64,000 nt of DNA from Sedimentitalea nanhaiensis DSM 24252 (GCF_000473225.1 NZ_KI421510.1:132822-196821); one strand, 5' to 3'; positions 9,955 through 19,430 are shown, numbered from the stretch's first letter. A program made the numbers and translations. The notes: generated by a model from the letters alone, not told the origin.

Positions 9955-11214
9955 ATGTTTCAAATGCTCGACGGGGTGCGCGTGGTAGAGCTGGGCCATA
10001 TTCTCCTGGCCCCCTACGCCACCCAGTTCCTGGGCGATTTCGGCGCTGATGTGATCAAGGTCGAAGCGCCGGAAGGCGACTATTATCGGCGCCTCGGCGC
10101 CTCGCGCGTGCCGGGTATGACCGCTCAGTGGATGGCGGTGAACCGGAACAAACGCAGCATTGCGCTTGATCTCAAATCCCCCGAAGGGCGTGCGGCGCTG
10201 CTGGAGATGCTGAGTCAGGCGGACATCGTGGTTCACAATATGCGAGTGCCTGCGATCGAGCGGCTGGGTCTTGGATATGACGCCGTGCGGGAGGTCAATC
10301 CGCGCATCGTCTACTGCGCCGCGATCGGGTTCGGGCAGGACGGGCCCTATGCCGACTTGCCCGCCTTCGATGACCTGATTCAGGCCCGGTCGGGTCTGGC
10401 CGAGGCCAACGGGCGCAACGCAGGTGCCCCCGCCTTTGTGCCGATGGTGGCCGCCGACAAGATCACCGGGCTGGCGCTGGGTCAGGCGATGCTGGCCGGC
10501 CTGTTCCGGCAGCGCACCACCGGCGAAGGGTGCTACATCGAAACGCCGATGTTCGAAACGATGATATCGGTGATGTTGAGCCAGCATTTCAACGGGGCGG
10601 CCTTCCGGCCTCCGGAAGGCGGGTTCGGCTATGCGCGGGTCATGAGTCCATTCCGCAAACCAGCGCAAACCAGCGACGGTTTCATCGCGCACGGGATCTA
10701 CAAATTCGATCAATGGCAGCGGTTTCTGCGTGCTGTGGGTCGCGACGACGTGGCCGACGGCCCCATGATGACCGACGCGGCGACCGCACAGCGGCATTTT
10801 CCCGAACTCTATGAACTTGTTGTAACGCATATCCTGCCGCAGCGGACCACCGCAGAGTGGCAGGCGCTGTTCGATGCCCTCGATATTCCCAATGCCCCAG
10901 TGATGGCGATGGAGGACCTGCCCGACGATCCGCATGTCCGCGCCGTTGGCCTGATAGAAGATTATGACCATCCCCAGCAGGGGCCGATGCGCCGGGTCCG
11001 AAGCCCTTATACGATGCGCGGCGTCGAGATGGGCCCCGATCTTCCGGCACCTGCCCTTGGCGCACAGGGCACGGCGATCCTGGAAGAGTTCGGCTTCTCA
11101 CCGGAAAGGGTTGCTCAACTGATAAAGGCCGGTGTCGTTGTGCAACCCGAGCAGGACTCGTCGGTAAACGACGGTCTGACAGGAGCGGTGCCTCGGTCCG
11201 GCGACCAGCCTTGA
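9955..11214 (+). CDS. CaiB/BaiF family III CoA-transferase
   Basis: 419 residues, the normal length for a true family III CoA-transferase. N-terminal LDGVRVVELGHILLAPYA and FGADVIKVEAPEGD, then VNRNKRSIALDL, are family hallmarks; FDDLIQARSGL probably carries the active-site Asp that forms the acyl anhydride. It lacks the His-Asp-Glu set seen in the racemase-like genes of this window. The ATG is preceded by a run of nine G. The TGA overlaps a TTG start of a GntR regulator, so the two are likely cotranscribed. It is the closest intact relative of the decayed gene at 4894-6079. Confidence 0.87.
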   Translation: MFQMLDGVRVVELGHILLAPYATQFLGDFGADVIKVEAPEGDYYRRLGASRVPGMTAQWMAVNRNKRSIALDLKSPEGRAALLEMLSQADIVVHNMRVPAIERLGLGYDAVREVNPRIVYCAAIGFGQDGPYADLPAFDDLIQARSGLAEANGRNAGAPAFVPMVAADKITGLALGQAMLAGLFRQRTTGEGCYIETPMFETMISVMLSQHFNGAAFRPPEGGFGYARVMSPFRKPAQTSDGFIAHGIYKFDQWQRFLRAVGRDDVADGPMMTDAATAQRHFPELYELVVTHILPQRTTAEWQALFDALDIPNAPVMAMEDLPDDPHVRAVGLIEDYDHPQQGPMRRVRSPYTMRGVEMGPDLPAPALGAQGTAILEEFGFSPERVAQLIKAGVVVQPEQDSSVNDGLTGAVPRSGDQP

Positions 11215-12086
11215 GCGGCACCCGGACCACCGGCGTCGGCCACTGTCCCCGCCCGGAGGAAGGCTCGGCCAGGGAACTGCTTCGGCAGCGTGACGGCATC
11301 CCCTTGTATCTCAAGCTCGCAAGCCTATTTCGCGAAAAGATTCGCTGCGGCGATTGGCCCATACACAGCCAGTTGCCAACCCTTCCGGCCCTGCGCGACG
11401 AATACGGCCTGGCGCGCGAAACCGTCCGCCAGGCTCTTGGGGTTCTGCGCAATGAGGGCATGATCGACAGCACGCGCGGACTGGGCACCTTCGTGACTGC
11501 GGCGGCCGAGGAGAGCGAGCCACGTGCGCCCGCCTACGATCCGCTGACGCTCGGGGCACAGGTGCGTATAGATATATTGTCGCGTGCGCCCTGTAAGGAG
11601 CTTCCCGATCTTGGCCGCGACCTGACGGGGATGGAAACGCCGCTGGTTCATGTGCGCAAGCGCCATCACGCCGGGCAGCAGCCGTATTCGCTGGTCGATC
11701 TGTGGCTGCCGCAACGCTATTTCGAGATGCTGCCCGAGGGCGCTGACGAAACGCAGCTATATTCGCAACTGCTGCGCGACCACACCGGCATGACGGATCT
11801 GTCGGGCGACCAGATCATCACCATCGTTCGGGCCGACATCGCCACCGCGCACCTGTTGGGCATCACCCTCAGCGAGCCGGTGGCCCATGTGGTCTCGCGC
11901 TTGTTCGATCCCGAAGGCCGCCCGGTCATGGCTCACCTCGTGCAGATCCGCAGCGACGTCTTTTCCGCCGAGCGCCAGTTCGGCAATCTCGCCACAGGAG
12001 ATCCCGGCTCCTGGCGCCCGCATATGGCGGAACCCGCCCCGCCCGAGCATTCGGGCGAACCACACCCACGTCAGAAGAAGGAGTGA
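11211..12086 (+). CDS. GntR-family transcriptional regulator, HutC/UTRA type
   Basis: 291 residues from a TTG that overlaps the upstream stop (TTGA); no better start is seen before the DNA-binding domain. The winged helix lies at about residues 28-95 (LYLKLASLFREKIRCGDWP, LREDYGLARETVRQAL-like, GTFVTAAAE). The rest is a UTRA ligand-binding domain (PYSLVDLWLPQRYFEMLPEG, EPVAHVVSRLFDPEGRPV). UTRA regulators usually sense a pathway metabolite and repress their own operon. Placed between a CoA-transferase and an acyl-CoA dehydrogenase, it probably controls this operon and perhaps the divergent TRAP genes. Confidence 0.88.
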   Translation: MSGTRTTGVGHCPRPEEGSARELLRQRDGIPLYLKLASLFREKIRCGDWPIHSQLPTLPALRDEYGLARETVRQALGVLRNEGMIDSTRGLGTFVTAAAEESEPRAPAYDPLTLGAQVRIDILSRAPCKELPDLGRDLTGMETPLVHVRKRHHAGQQPYSLVDLWLPQRYFEMLPEGADETQLYSQLLRDHTGMTDLSGDQIITIVRADIATAHLLGITLSEPVAHVVSRLFDPEGRPVMAHLVQIRSDVFSAERQFGNLATGDPGSWRPHMAEPAPPEHSGEPHPRQKKE

Positions 12087-12090
12087 TCGC

Positions 12091-13254
12091 ATGGATTTCG
12101 ATCTCACCGAAGAGCAACGGGCCATCCGCGACGCGGTGGCCAGGATCTGCTCGCGTTTCGACGATGCCTACTGGCTGGAACGCGAACGAACCGGGACCTT
12201 CCCCGAAGATTTTGCGGCCGAGATCGCAAAGGGCGGTTTCTATGGCGTCACGATGGAAGAGCAGTATGGCGGATCGGGCCTGGGTATCACAGAGGCATCG
12301 CTGGTCATGCAGGAGATCGGGCGTTACGGCGCGGCGGCCAGTTCCGCGGTGCATATCAATATCTTTGGGCTGCAACCGGTGGTCGGCTTCGGCACCGACG
12401 AACAGAAGGCTCGAATGCTGCCGCCTCTGATCCGCGGAGAGCACCGCTCCTGCTTCGGCGTAACCGAACCGGACGCCGGCCTTGATACCACGCATATCTC
12501 GACCTTTGCGCGCCGACGCGAAGACGGTGGGTATGTGGTCAACGGGCGCAAGGTCTGGACCTCGACCGCACAGCGCGCAGATCACATCCTGCTGGTGACC
12601 CGGACCACGCCCATCGAGGACTGCGAGCGACCGACCGACGGCATGTCAGTGTTCTACACCGATTTCGACCGCAGCAAGATCGACGTGCATGAAATTGCCA
12701 AGATGGGCCGCAAGGCGGTCGACTCCAACGCTATCTTCATTGATGGGCTGGAGGTGCCCGAAGAGGACCGCATCGGCGCGGAAGGTGAGGGTTTCAAGGT
12801 CCTGCTCCACGGGCTGAATGCCGAGCGGATCATTGTCGCCGCGGCTGCGGTCGGGTTTGGGATGTACGTACTGGAAAAGGCGGCCGCCTATGCGCGCGAA
12901 CGCGTCGTCTTCGACCGTCCAATCGGCCAGAACCAGGCGATCCAGCATCCGCTGGCCTCGGTGTGGATGCGCCTTCAGGCGGCGGAACTGATGACCTACA
13001 AAGCCGCCACGCTTTACGATCAGGGCAAGCCCTGCGGGCTGGAGGCCAATACCGCGCGCAACCTCGCCGGCTCGGCGGCCTACGAAGCGGCATTCCGCGC
13101 GGTGCGCACCCACGGCGGCTTTGGCTTCGCGCAGGAATACCACGTCGAGCGTTACTTTCGCGAAAGCGTACTGAACTTCATCGCGCCGGTCAGCGAGGAG
13201 TTGATCCTCTCCTACGTGGCCGAGAAGGCATTGGGGATGCCCAAGTCCTACTGA
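12091..13254 (+). CDS. Acyl-CoA dehydrogenase (base Glu at the isovaleryl/LCAD position)
   Basis: 387 residues; ATG at 12091 follows an AAGAAGGAG ribosome site. Features include CFGVTEPDAGLDTTH, FDRPIGQNQAIQHPLA and THGGFGFAQEYHVERYF. The usual MCAD-type EGT base motif is absent (it reads FIAPVSEELILSYVAE), while HGLNAERI offers a Glu at the position used by isovaleryl-CoA and long-chain dehydrogenases. The C-terminus ALGMPKSY is shared with the genes at 26536 and 35428, so these form one subfamily. It ends the + strand operon and faces a convergent dehydrogenase gene. Confidence 0.87.
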   Translation: MDFDLTEEQRAIRDAVARICSRFDDAYWLERERTGTFPEDFAAEIAKGGFYGVTMEEQYGGSGLGITEASLVMQEIGRYGAAASSAVHINIFGLQPVVGFGTDEQKARMLPPLIRGEHRSCFGVTEPDAGLDTTHISTFARRREDGGYVVNGRKVWTSTAQRADHILLVTRTTPIEDCERPTDGMSVFYTDFDRSKIDVHEIAKMGRKAVDSNAIFIDGLEVPEEDRIGAEGEGFKVLLHGLNAERIIVAAAAVGFGMYVLEKAAAYARERVVFDRPIGQNQAIQHPLASVWMRLQAAELMTYKAATLYDQGKPCGLEANTARNLAGSAAYEAAFRAVRTHGGFGFAQEYHVERYFRESVLNFIAPVSEELILSYVAEKALGMPKSY

Positions 13255-13338
13255 CTCTTCGCCCGTATCGCGATCACTCCGGGTCGTGCCCACCCTCGAC
13301 GCTGACGAGCGCCGACGGTGGGGCGGCCAAGGCCCTTT

Positions 13339-14505
13339 TCAGAACGCGTTAAGCCCGGTCAGGTTGCGCCCGATGACCAGTTTTTGGATTTCGGTGGTGC
13401 CATCGGGAATCGGCATGACCTTTGCATTGCGGAAGTGCCGTTCAACGGGGAACTCTTTGGTGATGCCGTTGCCGCCGTGGATCTGCACCGCTTTGCCGGC
13501 GATTTCGACGGCCATTTCGGTTGCATACCATTTCGCCATCGAGGTCTGGGTGTCACAGCGCACGCCCAGGTCCAGAAGTTGCAGCCCGCGCTGGCACAAC
13601 AGGCGCGCGGCATCCAGGTGCGTGGCCATGTCGGCCAGGTAGCCTTGAATCAACTGGTGCCCGCCGATCGGCTTACCATGTTGTTGGCGATCCTGCGCAT
13701 ATTTGACGGCACATTCCAACGCCGCCTGCGCTATGCCAATGCTCGTCAGGCCGACAAACACGCGAGCGCTCTCAAACAGTTTCAATGTCTGGAACAGGCC
13801 GCCGCCTGCATTACCCAGAACATGGTCAGCGCTGGTTTCGGCACGGTCGAAAAACAATTCGCAGGTCGATGCACCGACAAGCCCCAGCTTGCGCAATTCG
13901 CGGCTCTCGTAGTTGCCGGTATCGCGGTCGACGATGACCATGGAAATACCGTCGTCCAGATTGCAGACAACGATGGCGAAATCCGACTGGGCCCCATTGG
14001 AAATCCAGAGCTTCTGGCCAGTGACGAAAATCTTATCGCCCTCGCGGTCCGCACGTGTCTTGACCTCGCGTACGTTCGAACCGACCTCTGGTTCGGAAAT
14101 ACAGGTGGCACAGATCCGTTCGCTGCGCAGGAGCGGCTTCAGATAGGCCTCTTTCTGCGCCACATTTCCCAAGAGGTTGACCGCGAACACGGCATGACCC
14201 TGAATCAGCACCGCGATTGCCAGATCGGCCCATATCCGGGCCAGTTCCTCGTATAGGATGCCATAGGTCATGCGGTCGATTCCGGCACCGCCGTCCTCTT
14301 CGGGGATCAGGCCGCTGATCAGCCCGAATTCCTCGACCTTGGCGAACAGGGACTTCAGGGTTTTCGCATCGGGGGGGTGGCCGAGGTTCTCGTATTTCTC
14401 GGCCAGCGGCGCGAACTCTGCCTCGGCCATCTTGCGGAAGTTTTCCAGCAACATGCGTTGCTCATCTGTATAGATTGCCTGAGCGGCGGCGATCACGTTT
14501 TCCAT
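13339..14505 (-). CDS. Acyl-CoA dehydrogenase with Asp in place of the catalytic Glu
   Basis: 388 residues with normal dehydrogenase landmarks: CISEPEVGSNVREVKTRAD, WISNGAQSDFAIVV, QHGKPIGGHQLIQ and AVQIHGGNGITKEFPVER. The base motif reads PDGTTEIQKL, so Asp368 takes the place of the usual Glu, and the alternative isovaleryl-type position (LFESARVFVG) has no Glu either. Catalysis could still use the shorter Asp; reaction type is therefore uncertain. First gene of a minus-strand group with a thiolase and a crotonase, with 16 bp or less between genes. Confidence 0.85.
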   Translation of the reverse strand: MENVIAAAQAIYTDEQRMLLENFRKMAEAEFAPLAEKYENLGHPPDAKTLKSLFAKVEEFGLISGLIPEEDGGAGIDRMTYGILYEELARIWADLAIAVLIQGHAVFAVNLLGNVAQKEAYLKPLLRSERICATCISEPEVGSNVREVKTRADREGDKIFVTGQKLWISNGAQSDFAIVVCNLDDGISMVIVDRDTGNYESRELRKLGLVGASTCELFFDRAETSADHVLGNAGGGLFQTLKLFESARVFVGLTSIGIAQAALECAVKYAQDRQQHGKPIGGHQLIQGYLADMATHLDAARLLCQRGLQLLDLGVRCDTQTSMAKWYATEMAVEIAGKAVQIHGGNGITKEFPVERHFRNAKVMPIPDGTTEIQKLVIGRNLTGLNAF

Positions 14506-14521
14506 GGTTCGTCTCCTTGTT

Positions 14522-15760
14522 TCAACGGCCCAGAATGGTGACGCAGGCGGCCGCTTCTTCTACCCCGTGCAACCCCCCGCCGTTTTCGGCGATGGCGTTC
14601 TTTGCCCCTTCGACCTGACGCGCGCCAGCTTCGCCGCGTAGTTGCGTGACCAGTTCGAAAACCTGCCCTATCCCTGTGGCACCGACCGGGTGGCCCTTGG
14701 ATTCCAACCCGCCCGAGGGGTTCACCGGAATGCGTCCACCGATCTTTGTCTCGCCGCGCAGACTGGCGGGACCGCCCTCGCCGAATTCGACAAATCCGAG
14801 GTTCTCGATCTGGATCACTTCGCCCACGGCCGTGGCGTCATGCACTTCGGCCACCGATATATCCTCGGGGCCGATCCCGGCCTGTTCATAGGCCTCAAGC
14901 GCGGCAAGCCGGGTCAGGTGGTTCTTGTAATCTTCCGGCGGACGATCGGTGCCCGAGCGCAGGATCGCGGCCTTGACCTTGATCGCGCGCGCGGGATCTA
15001 GGCCCAGACGTTTTATCCCCTCGCCGGTGCATAAAACGGCCGCAGCGGCCCCGTCCGAGATCGGGGCGCACATCGGCAGGGTCAGCGGATAGGTGATCGG
15101 CGGCGCGGCCAATACCCGATCGACGCTCATGGCTTCTCGGTATTGCGCCAGTGGATTATGCACGGAATGCGCATGGTTCTTGGCGGCGACGGCGGCGAAC
15201 TGTTCCTGAGTTGTGCCAAAGGTCTTCATGTGCAGCCGGGCGAAGCCTGCGTAGACATCCATGAACACGCTGTAGGGCTTGGGCGATTTCGATCCTTCGG
15301 GTTCCTCGACCCCTGCACCCAGATCGGCCAGCCGTTGCGCGACCTCTTCGCTGTTGCTGACGTCCCAGCCGCTGTCGAAGGCCGAAAACATCAACGCACG
15401 GTCGTCAGAATACATCTTTTCGGCGCCCACGGCGAGACAGCAGTCGCCATTGCCGGCCTTGAGGAAATCGACTGCCAGTTTGAACCCGGTCGAGGCGCTG
15501 GCGCAGGCGTTTTCGACATTCACCACCGGAATGCCCTGAATGCCCATTTCACGCAGCGCGATTTCGCCGCGGATCATGTGCTGGCCCTCCATGTGGCCCT
15601 GCACCGCGTTCGAGAAGAATGCGCCGTCGATACGATCTGCCGTCACTCGGGCATCGGAAAGCGCGGCGGCGACGGCCTCGCCGGTCATGTCCTTGATGGT
15701 TTTGTCCCGGAACTTTCCGAACGGCGTCATCCCGATGCCAACGATGTAAATGTCCTGCAT
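14522..15760 (-). CDS. Thiolase-family protein, SCP2/acetyl-CoA acetyltransferase type
   Basis: 412 residues from the ATG at 15760. The nucleophilic Cys lies in VENACASASTG and the His in GGLESKGHPVGATGIGQ. Where many thiolases have HDCF the sequence reads HDATAVGE, and near the C-terminus ENGGGLHGVEEAA lacks the second catalytic Cys; both changes are typical of the SCP2-type branch. Such enzymes release acetyl- or propionyl-CoA from 3-ketoacyl-CoA, including branched ones. It lies between the crotonase and dehydrogenase genes, giving three steps of a beta-oxidation round in one operon. Confidence 0.85.
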   Translation of the reverse strand: MQDIYIVGIGMTPFGKFRDKTIKDMTGEAVAAALSDARVTADRIDGAFFSNAVQGHMEGQHMIRGEIALREMGIQGIPVVNVENACASASTGFKLAVDFLKAGNGDCCLAVGAEKMYSDDRALMFSAFDSGWDVSNSEEVAQRLADLGAGVEEPEGSKSPKPYSVFMDVYAGFARLHMKTFGTTQEQFAAVAAKNHAHSVHNPLAQYREAMSVDRVLAAPPITYPLTLPMCAPISDGAAAAVLCTGEGIKRLGLDPARAIKVKAAILRSGTDRPPEDYKNHLTRLAALEAYEQAGIGPEDISVAEVHDATAVGEVIQIENLGFVEFGEGGPASLRGETKIGGRIPVNPSGGLESKGHPVGATGIGQVFELVTQLRGEAGARQVEGAKNAIAENGGGLHGVEEAAACVTILGR

Positions 15761-15776
15761 CGTTTGTCCTCCTGAC

Positions 15777-16565
15777 CTAGTATCCGCGAAACTGCGGTTT
15801 TCGTTTTTCATTGAACGCCGACAGACCCTCGTGCATGTCCCAGGATCGCATGTGCGCGCGCAGGTTCAGCATCTCTTCGGAAAGCGCGGCGGTTTCGTCC
15901 ACGTCCAGCGACCGATTGGAAACCGTCTTCATGCGGCGTAAGACCGCCGGGCTTTTTTCTGCCAGCCTGTCGGTAAAGGCCTGCACCGCTTGTCGCAGGT
16001 CTTCGTCCGCGACGACCTTGTTCACCAGTCCCCAGTCCATCATGTCCCGTGCCGAAACGTTCTCGCCCGAGAACAGCAGGTATTTCGCGCGGTTCAGGCC
16101 AATCCTACGCGGCAGGATCGCCGCACCGCCGGCCCCGGGAAAGACGCCAAAGTTGGAATGTGCGTCGCCCAGTTGCGCGCTTTCGGCGGCAAAGACCAGA
16201 TCGCAGGCCATCACCATTTCCAAACCGCCCGCCATCGCCAGCCCGTTCACTGCGGCGATCACCGGTTTCGGGCCATGTCGCATAAGCCCAAACGTGTGAT
16301 CGACAAGATCCAGAAGATCCGGCTCGCCTGGTGCATGTTTGGCGCCAGCAACTTCTTTCAGATCGGCACCGGCGCAGAATGCCCGGCCAGAGCCGGTCAG
16401 GACAATTGTACGCACCCCATCGTCGGCCAGCGCCGATTCCAGTGCTGCCGCCATCTCGCGCAGCATCTGCGTTGACATTGCGTTGAGCTGTTCGGTGCGC
16501 TGGAAGGTAATCCATTCAGTTTTTGCGACCCGCTCAACGAATAGCGTCTGCTTTGCCTCACTCAT
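15777..16565 (-). CDS. Enoyl-CoA hydratase/isomerase (crotonase family)
   Basis: 262 residues from the ATG at 16565, which has an AGGAG ribosome site 8 bases upstream. Both oxyanion-hole loops are present (AFCAGADLKEV and VNGLAMAGGLEM). The Glu after AMAGG matches the first catalytic Glu of rat hydratase, but the second position (GDAHSNFGVFPGAGG) has no Glu, so it may be an isomerase, hydrolase or one-Glu hydratase. First gene of the minus-strand operon with thiolase and dehydrogenase; divergent from the racemase-like gene, with an AT-rich 113-bp shared promoter region. Confidence 0.85.
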   Translation of the reverse strand: MSEAKQTLFVERVAKTEWITFQRTEQLNAMSTQMLREMAAALESALADDGVRTIVLTGSGRAFCAGADLKEVAGAKHAPGEPDLLDLVDHTFGLMRHGPKPVIAAVNGLAMAGGLEMVMACDLVFAAESAQLGDAHSNFGVFPGAGGAAILPRRIGLNRAKYLLFSGENVSARDMMDWGLVNKVVADEDLRQAVQAFTDRLAEKSPAVLRRMKTVSNRSLDVDETAALSEEMLNLRAHMRSWDMHEGLSAFNEKRKPQFRGY

Positions 16566-16678
16566 GCTAAGCTCCTGATAATTATACATATTATTGGTTT
16601 TTCGCCTTGTCTTTTGCGGCGATTTACGCTGCACTCGGGCGGACCCGCACGTGGAAAACAAAAGAACTGGAGATTGAT

Positions 16679-17782
16679 ATGAGCACTGCACCCCTGGCCG
16701 GCCTGAAAATCCTCAGCCTTGCCGAACAGTTTCCCGGTCCCTATGCCACAATGCTGTTGTCCGACATGGGAGCCGAGGTGATCATGATTGAACGCCCGGG
16801 CATCGGTGATCCGGCCCGGCAATTTCCGCCCTTGTTCCGGGCACTGAACCGAGGCAAGCGCAGCGTTGCGTTGGATCTGAAATCGGCCGAGGGGCTGGCA
16901 CGGTTTCGCGAACTGGCCAAGGAATCGGATGTCATCGTCGAAGGGTTCCGCCCTGGCAAGCTTGCGGCCTTGGGTGCCGGTTTCGAGGACATGCGTAGTG
17001 TCAACTCGCGGCTGGTTTATGTATCGATTTCGGGTTACGGGCAGGACGGCCCCTATCGTGACAGGGCTGGCCATGACCTGAGCTATGAAGGGGTTGGCGG
17101 TTTGCTGGCCGATCAGGCCGATGCAAAGCAGCCCGGCCCTGTGCCGCCGATCCCCCTTGCGGATGTTGGCGCGGCGTTGTTCGCGGCGATCGCAATCCTG
17201 TCGGCGGTGGTGTCGAGCCAGCGCACAGGGCAGGGGCGTTACGTGGACGTGTCCATGTCGGATGCGGTGGTTTCGATGTTGACCGCATTCCTCGTTCCCG
17301 CCGCCAATGGAACACCGCTGGGCGAATTTATCGCCGAGCCGGGCTATGGCGTGTTCACCTGCAAAGACGGCAAGCTCTTGACCTTGTCCATCGCGCATGA
17401 GGACTGGTTCTGGAAACCGTTCTGCGATGTGATCGACAGGGCGGATCTTGCGCCGTTGACAGGCCGCGACCGTGTCGCCCGCAAGGCCGCGCTGCGCGAA
17501 GAAATCGCGGCGATTCTGGTTGGCAAGACGCGCGCCGAATGGGGCGACCTTCTGGATAAGGCGGGGGTGCCATGGGGTCCGGTCAATTCCCTGGTCGAAA
17601 CGTTGGACGACCCCCATGTGCGTGCGCGCCAGCTGCTGCGCAAGATTACGCATGACGGCGGCAAGGCCGAGACTTTTATTGTCCAGCCGTTGAAATTTGA
17701 TGGCTTCGAAACCGCAACACCGAATCTGCCCCCTGAACTCGGGGCAGATAATGACAGCGTTTTTTCGGACGACGCCACCTAG
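16679..17782 (+). CDS. CaiB/BaiF family III protein, racemase-like
   Basis: 367 residues; ATG at 16679. The family N-terminus (LAGLKILSLAEQFPGPYA, MGAEVIMIERPG) is clear. His132 in GHDLSYEG, Asp162 in PLADVGAAL and Glu241 in SIAHEDWFW fall at the positions of the MCR racemase catalytic residues, as in the gene at 459-1580. The protein is short like racemases. It stands alone on the + strand, divergent from the crotonase operon and convergent with the SDR at 17808. Racemase is favoured; CoA-transferase remains possible. Confidence 0.8.
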   Translation: MSTAPLAGLKILSLAEQFPGPYATMLLSDMGAEVIMIERPGIGDPARQFPPLFRALNRGKRSVALDLKSAEGLARFRELAKESDVIVEGFRPGKLAALGAGFEDMRSVNSRLVYVSISGYGQDGPYRDRAGHDLSYEGVGGLLADQADAKQPGPVPPIPLADVGAALFAAIAILSAVVSSQRTGQGRYVDVSMSDAVVSMLTAFLVPAANGTPLGEFIAEPGYGVFTCKDGKLLTLSIAHEDWFWKPFCDVIDRADLAPLTGRDRVARKAALREEIAAILVGKTRAEWGDLLDKAGVPWGPVNSLVETLDDPHVRARQLLRKITHDGGKAETFIVQPLKFDGFETATPNLPPELGADNDSVFSDDAT

Positions 17783-17807
17783 AGGCGGCGGTTGGTCGAT
17801 GTCTACT

Positions 17808-18596
17808 CTAGCAGGCAAACGAATACCCACCATTCACTGGATAGGTCTGTCCGGTGATCCAGCTGGCAGCATCCGAGCAGAGGAACAGGATCATTCCGGC
17901 GGGGTCTTCCGGCTCGCCCAGACGGCGGATCACGTATTGCGACAATGCCCGCTTCTCGGTCTCTGCATCCGGGATCAGGTCGGCGACAGCCGGAGTTCTT
18001 GTGCCCCCCAAGGCGACGCAATTCGCGGTGATCCCGAACCGGCCGCCGGCCTTTGCAATTGCCCGCATGAAGCCGGCCGCACCGGCCTTGGCCCCGGAAT
18101 AAACCGCCAGATGCGGTTCACCGACACGGCCGGCGTCGGAAATGACGGTCACAATGCGCCCATAGCCACTGTTAACCATCAACGGCATGGCGTGACGGGT
18201 GCAGTTCAGCACCCCATCGAAATTGGTGGCCATCCAGCGGCGCCATTCATCGGGATCGGATTCCCAAAAAGGGACCAGATCGTCGAGCCGCGATGTCGGC
18301 CCGGCGTTGCCCGCATTGTTGACCAGAATATCCACGCCGCCAAATGTGGTCTGCGTTTCGGCAAACGCCGCGCCAACCGCGTCGAAATCCGAGACGTCGA
18401 AGGCGAGCGGCAGAGCCTTTGCACCCGCTGCCTCCACTTCCGCGGCAACGCTTTCGGCCCGTTCGGCGTGAAAATCGTTGACAACGATGGCACCGGCTCC
18501 GTGTTCCGCCAGATAAAGCGCGACTTGCCGACCAACGCCTTGCCCCGCTCCGGTTACAAATGCGGTACGACCTTTGATGGAAAGCAGGTTACTCAT
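17808..18596 (-). CDS. Short-chain dehydrogenase/reductase, BadH-like
   Basis: 262 residues with the SDR cofactor motif TGAGQGVG, NNAGNAG, an active-site Ser in VISDAGRVGEP and the YSGAK Tyr/Lys pair; the tail WITGQTYPVNGGYSFAC is also typical. The ISDAGRVG...YSGAK block resembles 2-hydroxycyclohexanecarboxyl-CoA dehydrogenases (BadH) and the SDR at 50774. It is the last gene of the ABC-transporter operon, 12 bp after livF, so it is likely a 3-hydroxyacyl-CoA dehydrogenase for the imported compound rather than a housekeeping enzyme. Confidence 0.83.
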   Translation of the reverse strand: MSNLLSIKGRTAFVTGAGQGVGRQVALYLAEHGAGAIVVNDFHAERAESVAAEVEAAGAKALPLAFDVSDFDAVGAAFAETQTTFGGVDILVNNAGNAGPTSRLDDLVPFWESDPDEWRRWMATNFDGVLNCTRHAMPLMVNSGYGRIVTVISDAGRVGEPHLAVYSGAKAGAAGFMRAIAKAGGRFGITANCVALGGTRTPAVADLIPDAETEKRALSQYVIRRLGEPEDPAGMILFLCSDAASWITGQTYPVNGGYSFAC

Positions 18597-18608
18597 CTTC
18601 GCTCCTTT

Positions 18609-19406
18609 CTATCCCAGCCATCTCTTCCGGCGGCGATAGTGTTTGATATCTCGATAGCTTTTGCGCTCGCCCGATGCGGTTACGCCGAGATAGAATTCCT
18701 TGATGTCCTCGTTGTCAGCGAGCTTGTCGGCAGGGCCGTCCATCACGATCCGGCCGTTCTCCATCACATAGGCATAGTCGGCGATCGATAGCGCCGCGGC
18801 GCTGTTTTGTTCGACCAGGAAGAAGGTCGTGCCTTCTGACTTGAGCTGCTTGAGCACTTCATAAACATCCCGGACCATCATCGGGGCCAATCCCAACGAC
18901 GGTTCGTCGATCGCGATGATCTTGGGGCTGGCCATCATGGCCCGGCCGATCAGCAGCAGTTGTTGTTCGCCACCAGACATGAAGCCAGAGGTGCGGTTGC
19001 GCAGGTCCGCAAGCCGGGGCATCAAGGTGTAAACATGGTCCAGGCGCTTTTTCAGCTCGGCGGAGTTGGGCACCATGTGCCCGCCGACGATCAGGTTTTG
19101 CTCTGACGTCAGATGCCGCAAAACGCGCCGCCCTTCCATCACATGGATGAGACCGTTCTTCACGACTTCCGAGGCTTCCATGTTCTGAATGGGAGTTCCG
19201 TCCAGAACGATGGACCCCGCCGAAACGGTTCCATCCTCGGATTTGAGCGTTCCCGAGATGGCTTTAAGCGTCGTGCTTTTTCCTGCGCCATTGCCACCGA
19301 GCAGAGCAACACATTGTCCCGCACGGACTGTCATGGACACGCCTTTGAGCGCCAGGATGACGTCGGAATATGTCACCTCTACGTTGTTGAGTTCCAGCAT
19401 GGTCAT
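18609..19406 (-). CDS. livF: Liv-type ABC transporter ATPase, LivF family
   Basis: 265 residues. Walker A GGNGAGKSTTLKAIS, signature SGGEQQLLLIGRAM, Walker B IIAIDEPSLGLAPMM and the switch His region FFLVEQNSAAAL are all intact. After the normal end (KEFYLGV) there is a basic extension of about 25 residues (KSYRDIKHYRRRKRWLG), unusual for LivF and also seen in homologues that sit beside acyl-CoA ligases (from memory, not checked). One of two cytoplasmic ATPases of the importer encoded at 18609-25472. It is separated from the binding-protein gene by a strong hairpin. Confidence 0.92.
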   Translation of the reverse strand: MTMLELNNVEVTYSDVILALKGVSMTVRAGQCVALLGGNGAGKSTTLKAISGTLKSEDGTVSAGSIVLDGTPIQNMEASEVVKNGLIHVMEGRRVLRHLTSEQNLIVGGHMVPNSAELKKRLDHVYTLMPRLADLRNRTSGFMSGGEQQLLLIGRAMMASPKIIAIDEPSLGLAPMMVRDVYEVLKQLKSEGTTFFLVEQNSAAALSIADYAYVMENGRIVMDGPADKLADNEDIKEFYLGVTASGERKSYRDIKHYRRRKRWLG

Positions 19407-19430
19407 ATTGCCCGGGGCTAAGGATCAGAA

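Noticed and set aside
13255-13338. Possible bidirectional terminator between the convergent dehydrogenase genes
   Set aside because: Only a weak interrupted stem (GCCCACC/GGTGGGGC) and no T-run on either strand.
16571-16586. Perfect TATAAT on the minus strand upstream of the crotonase gene at 15777
   Set aside because: The start site it predicts would fall inside the ribosome site, leaving almost no leader; not a convincing promoter.
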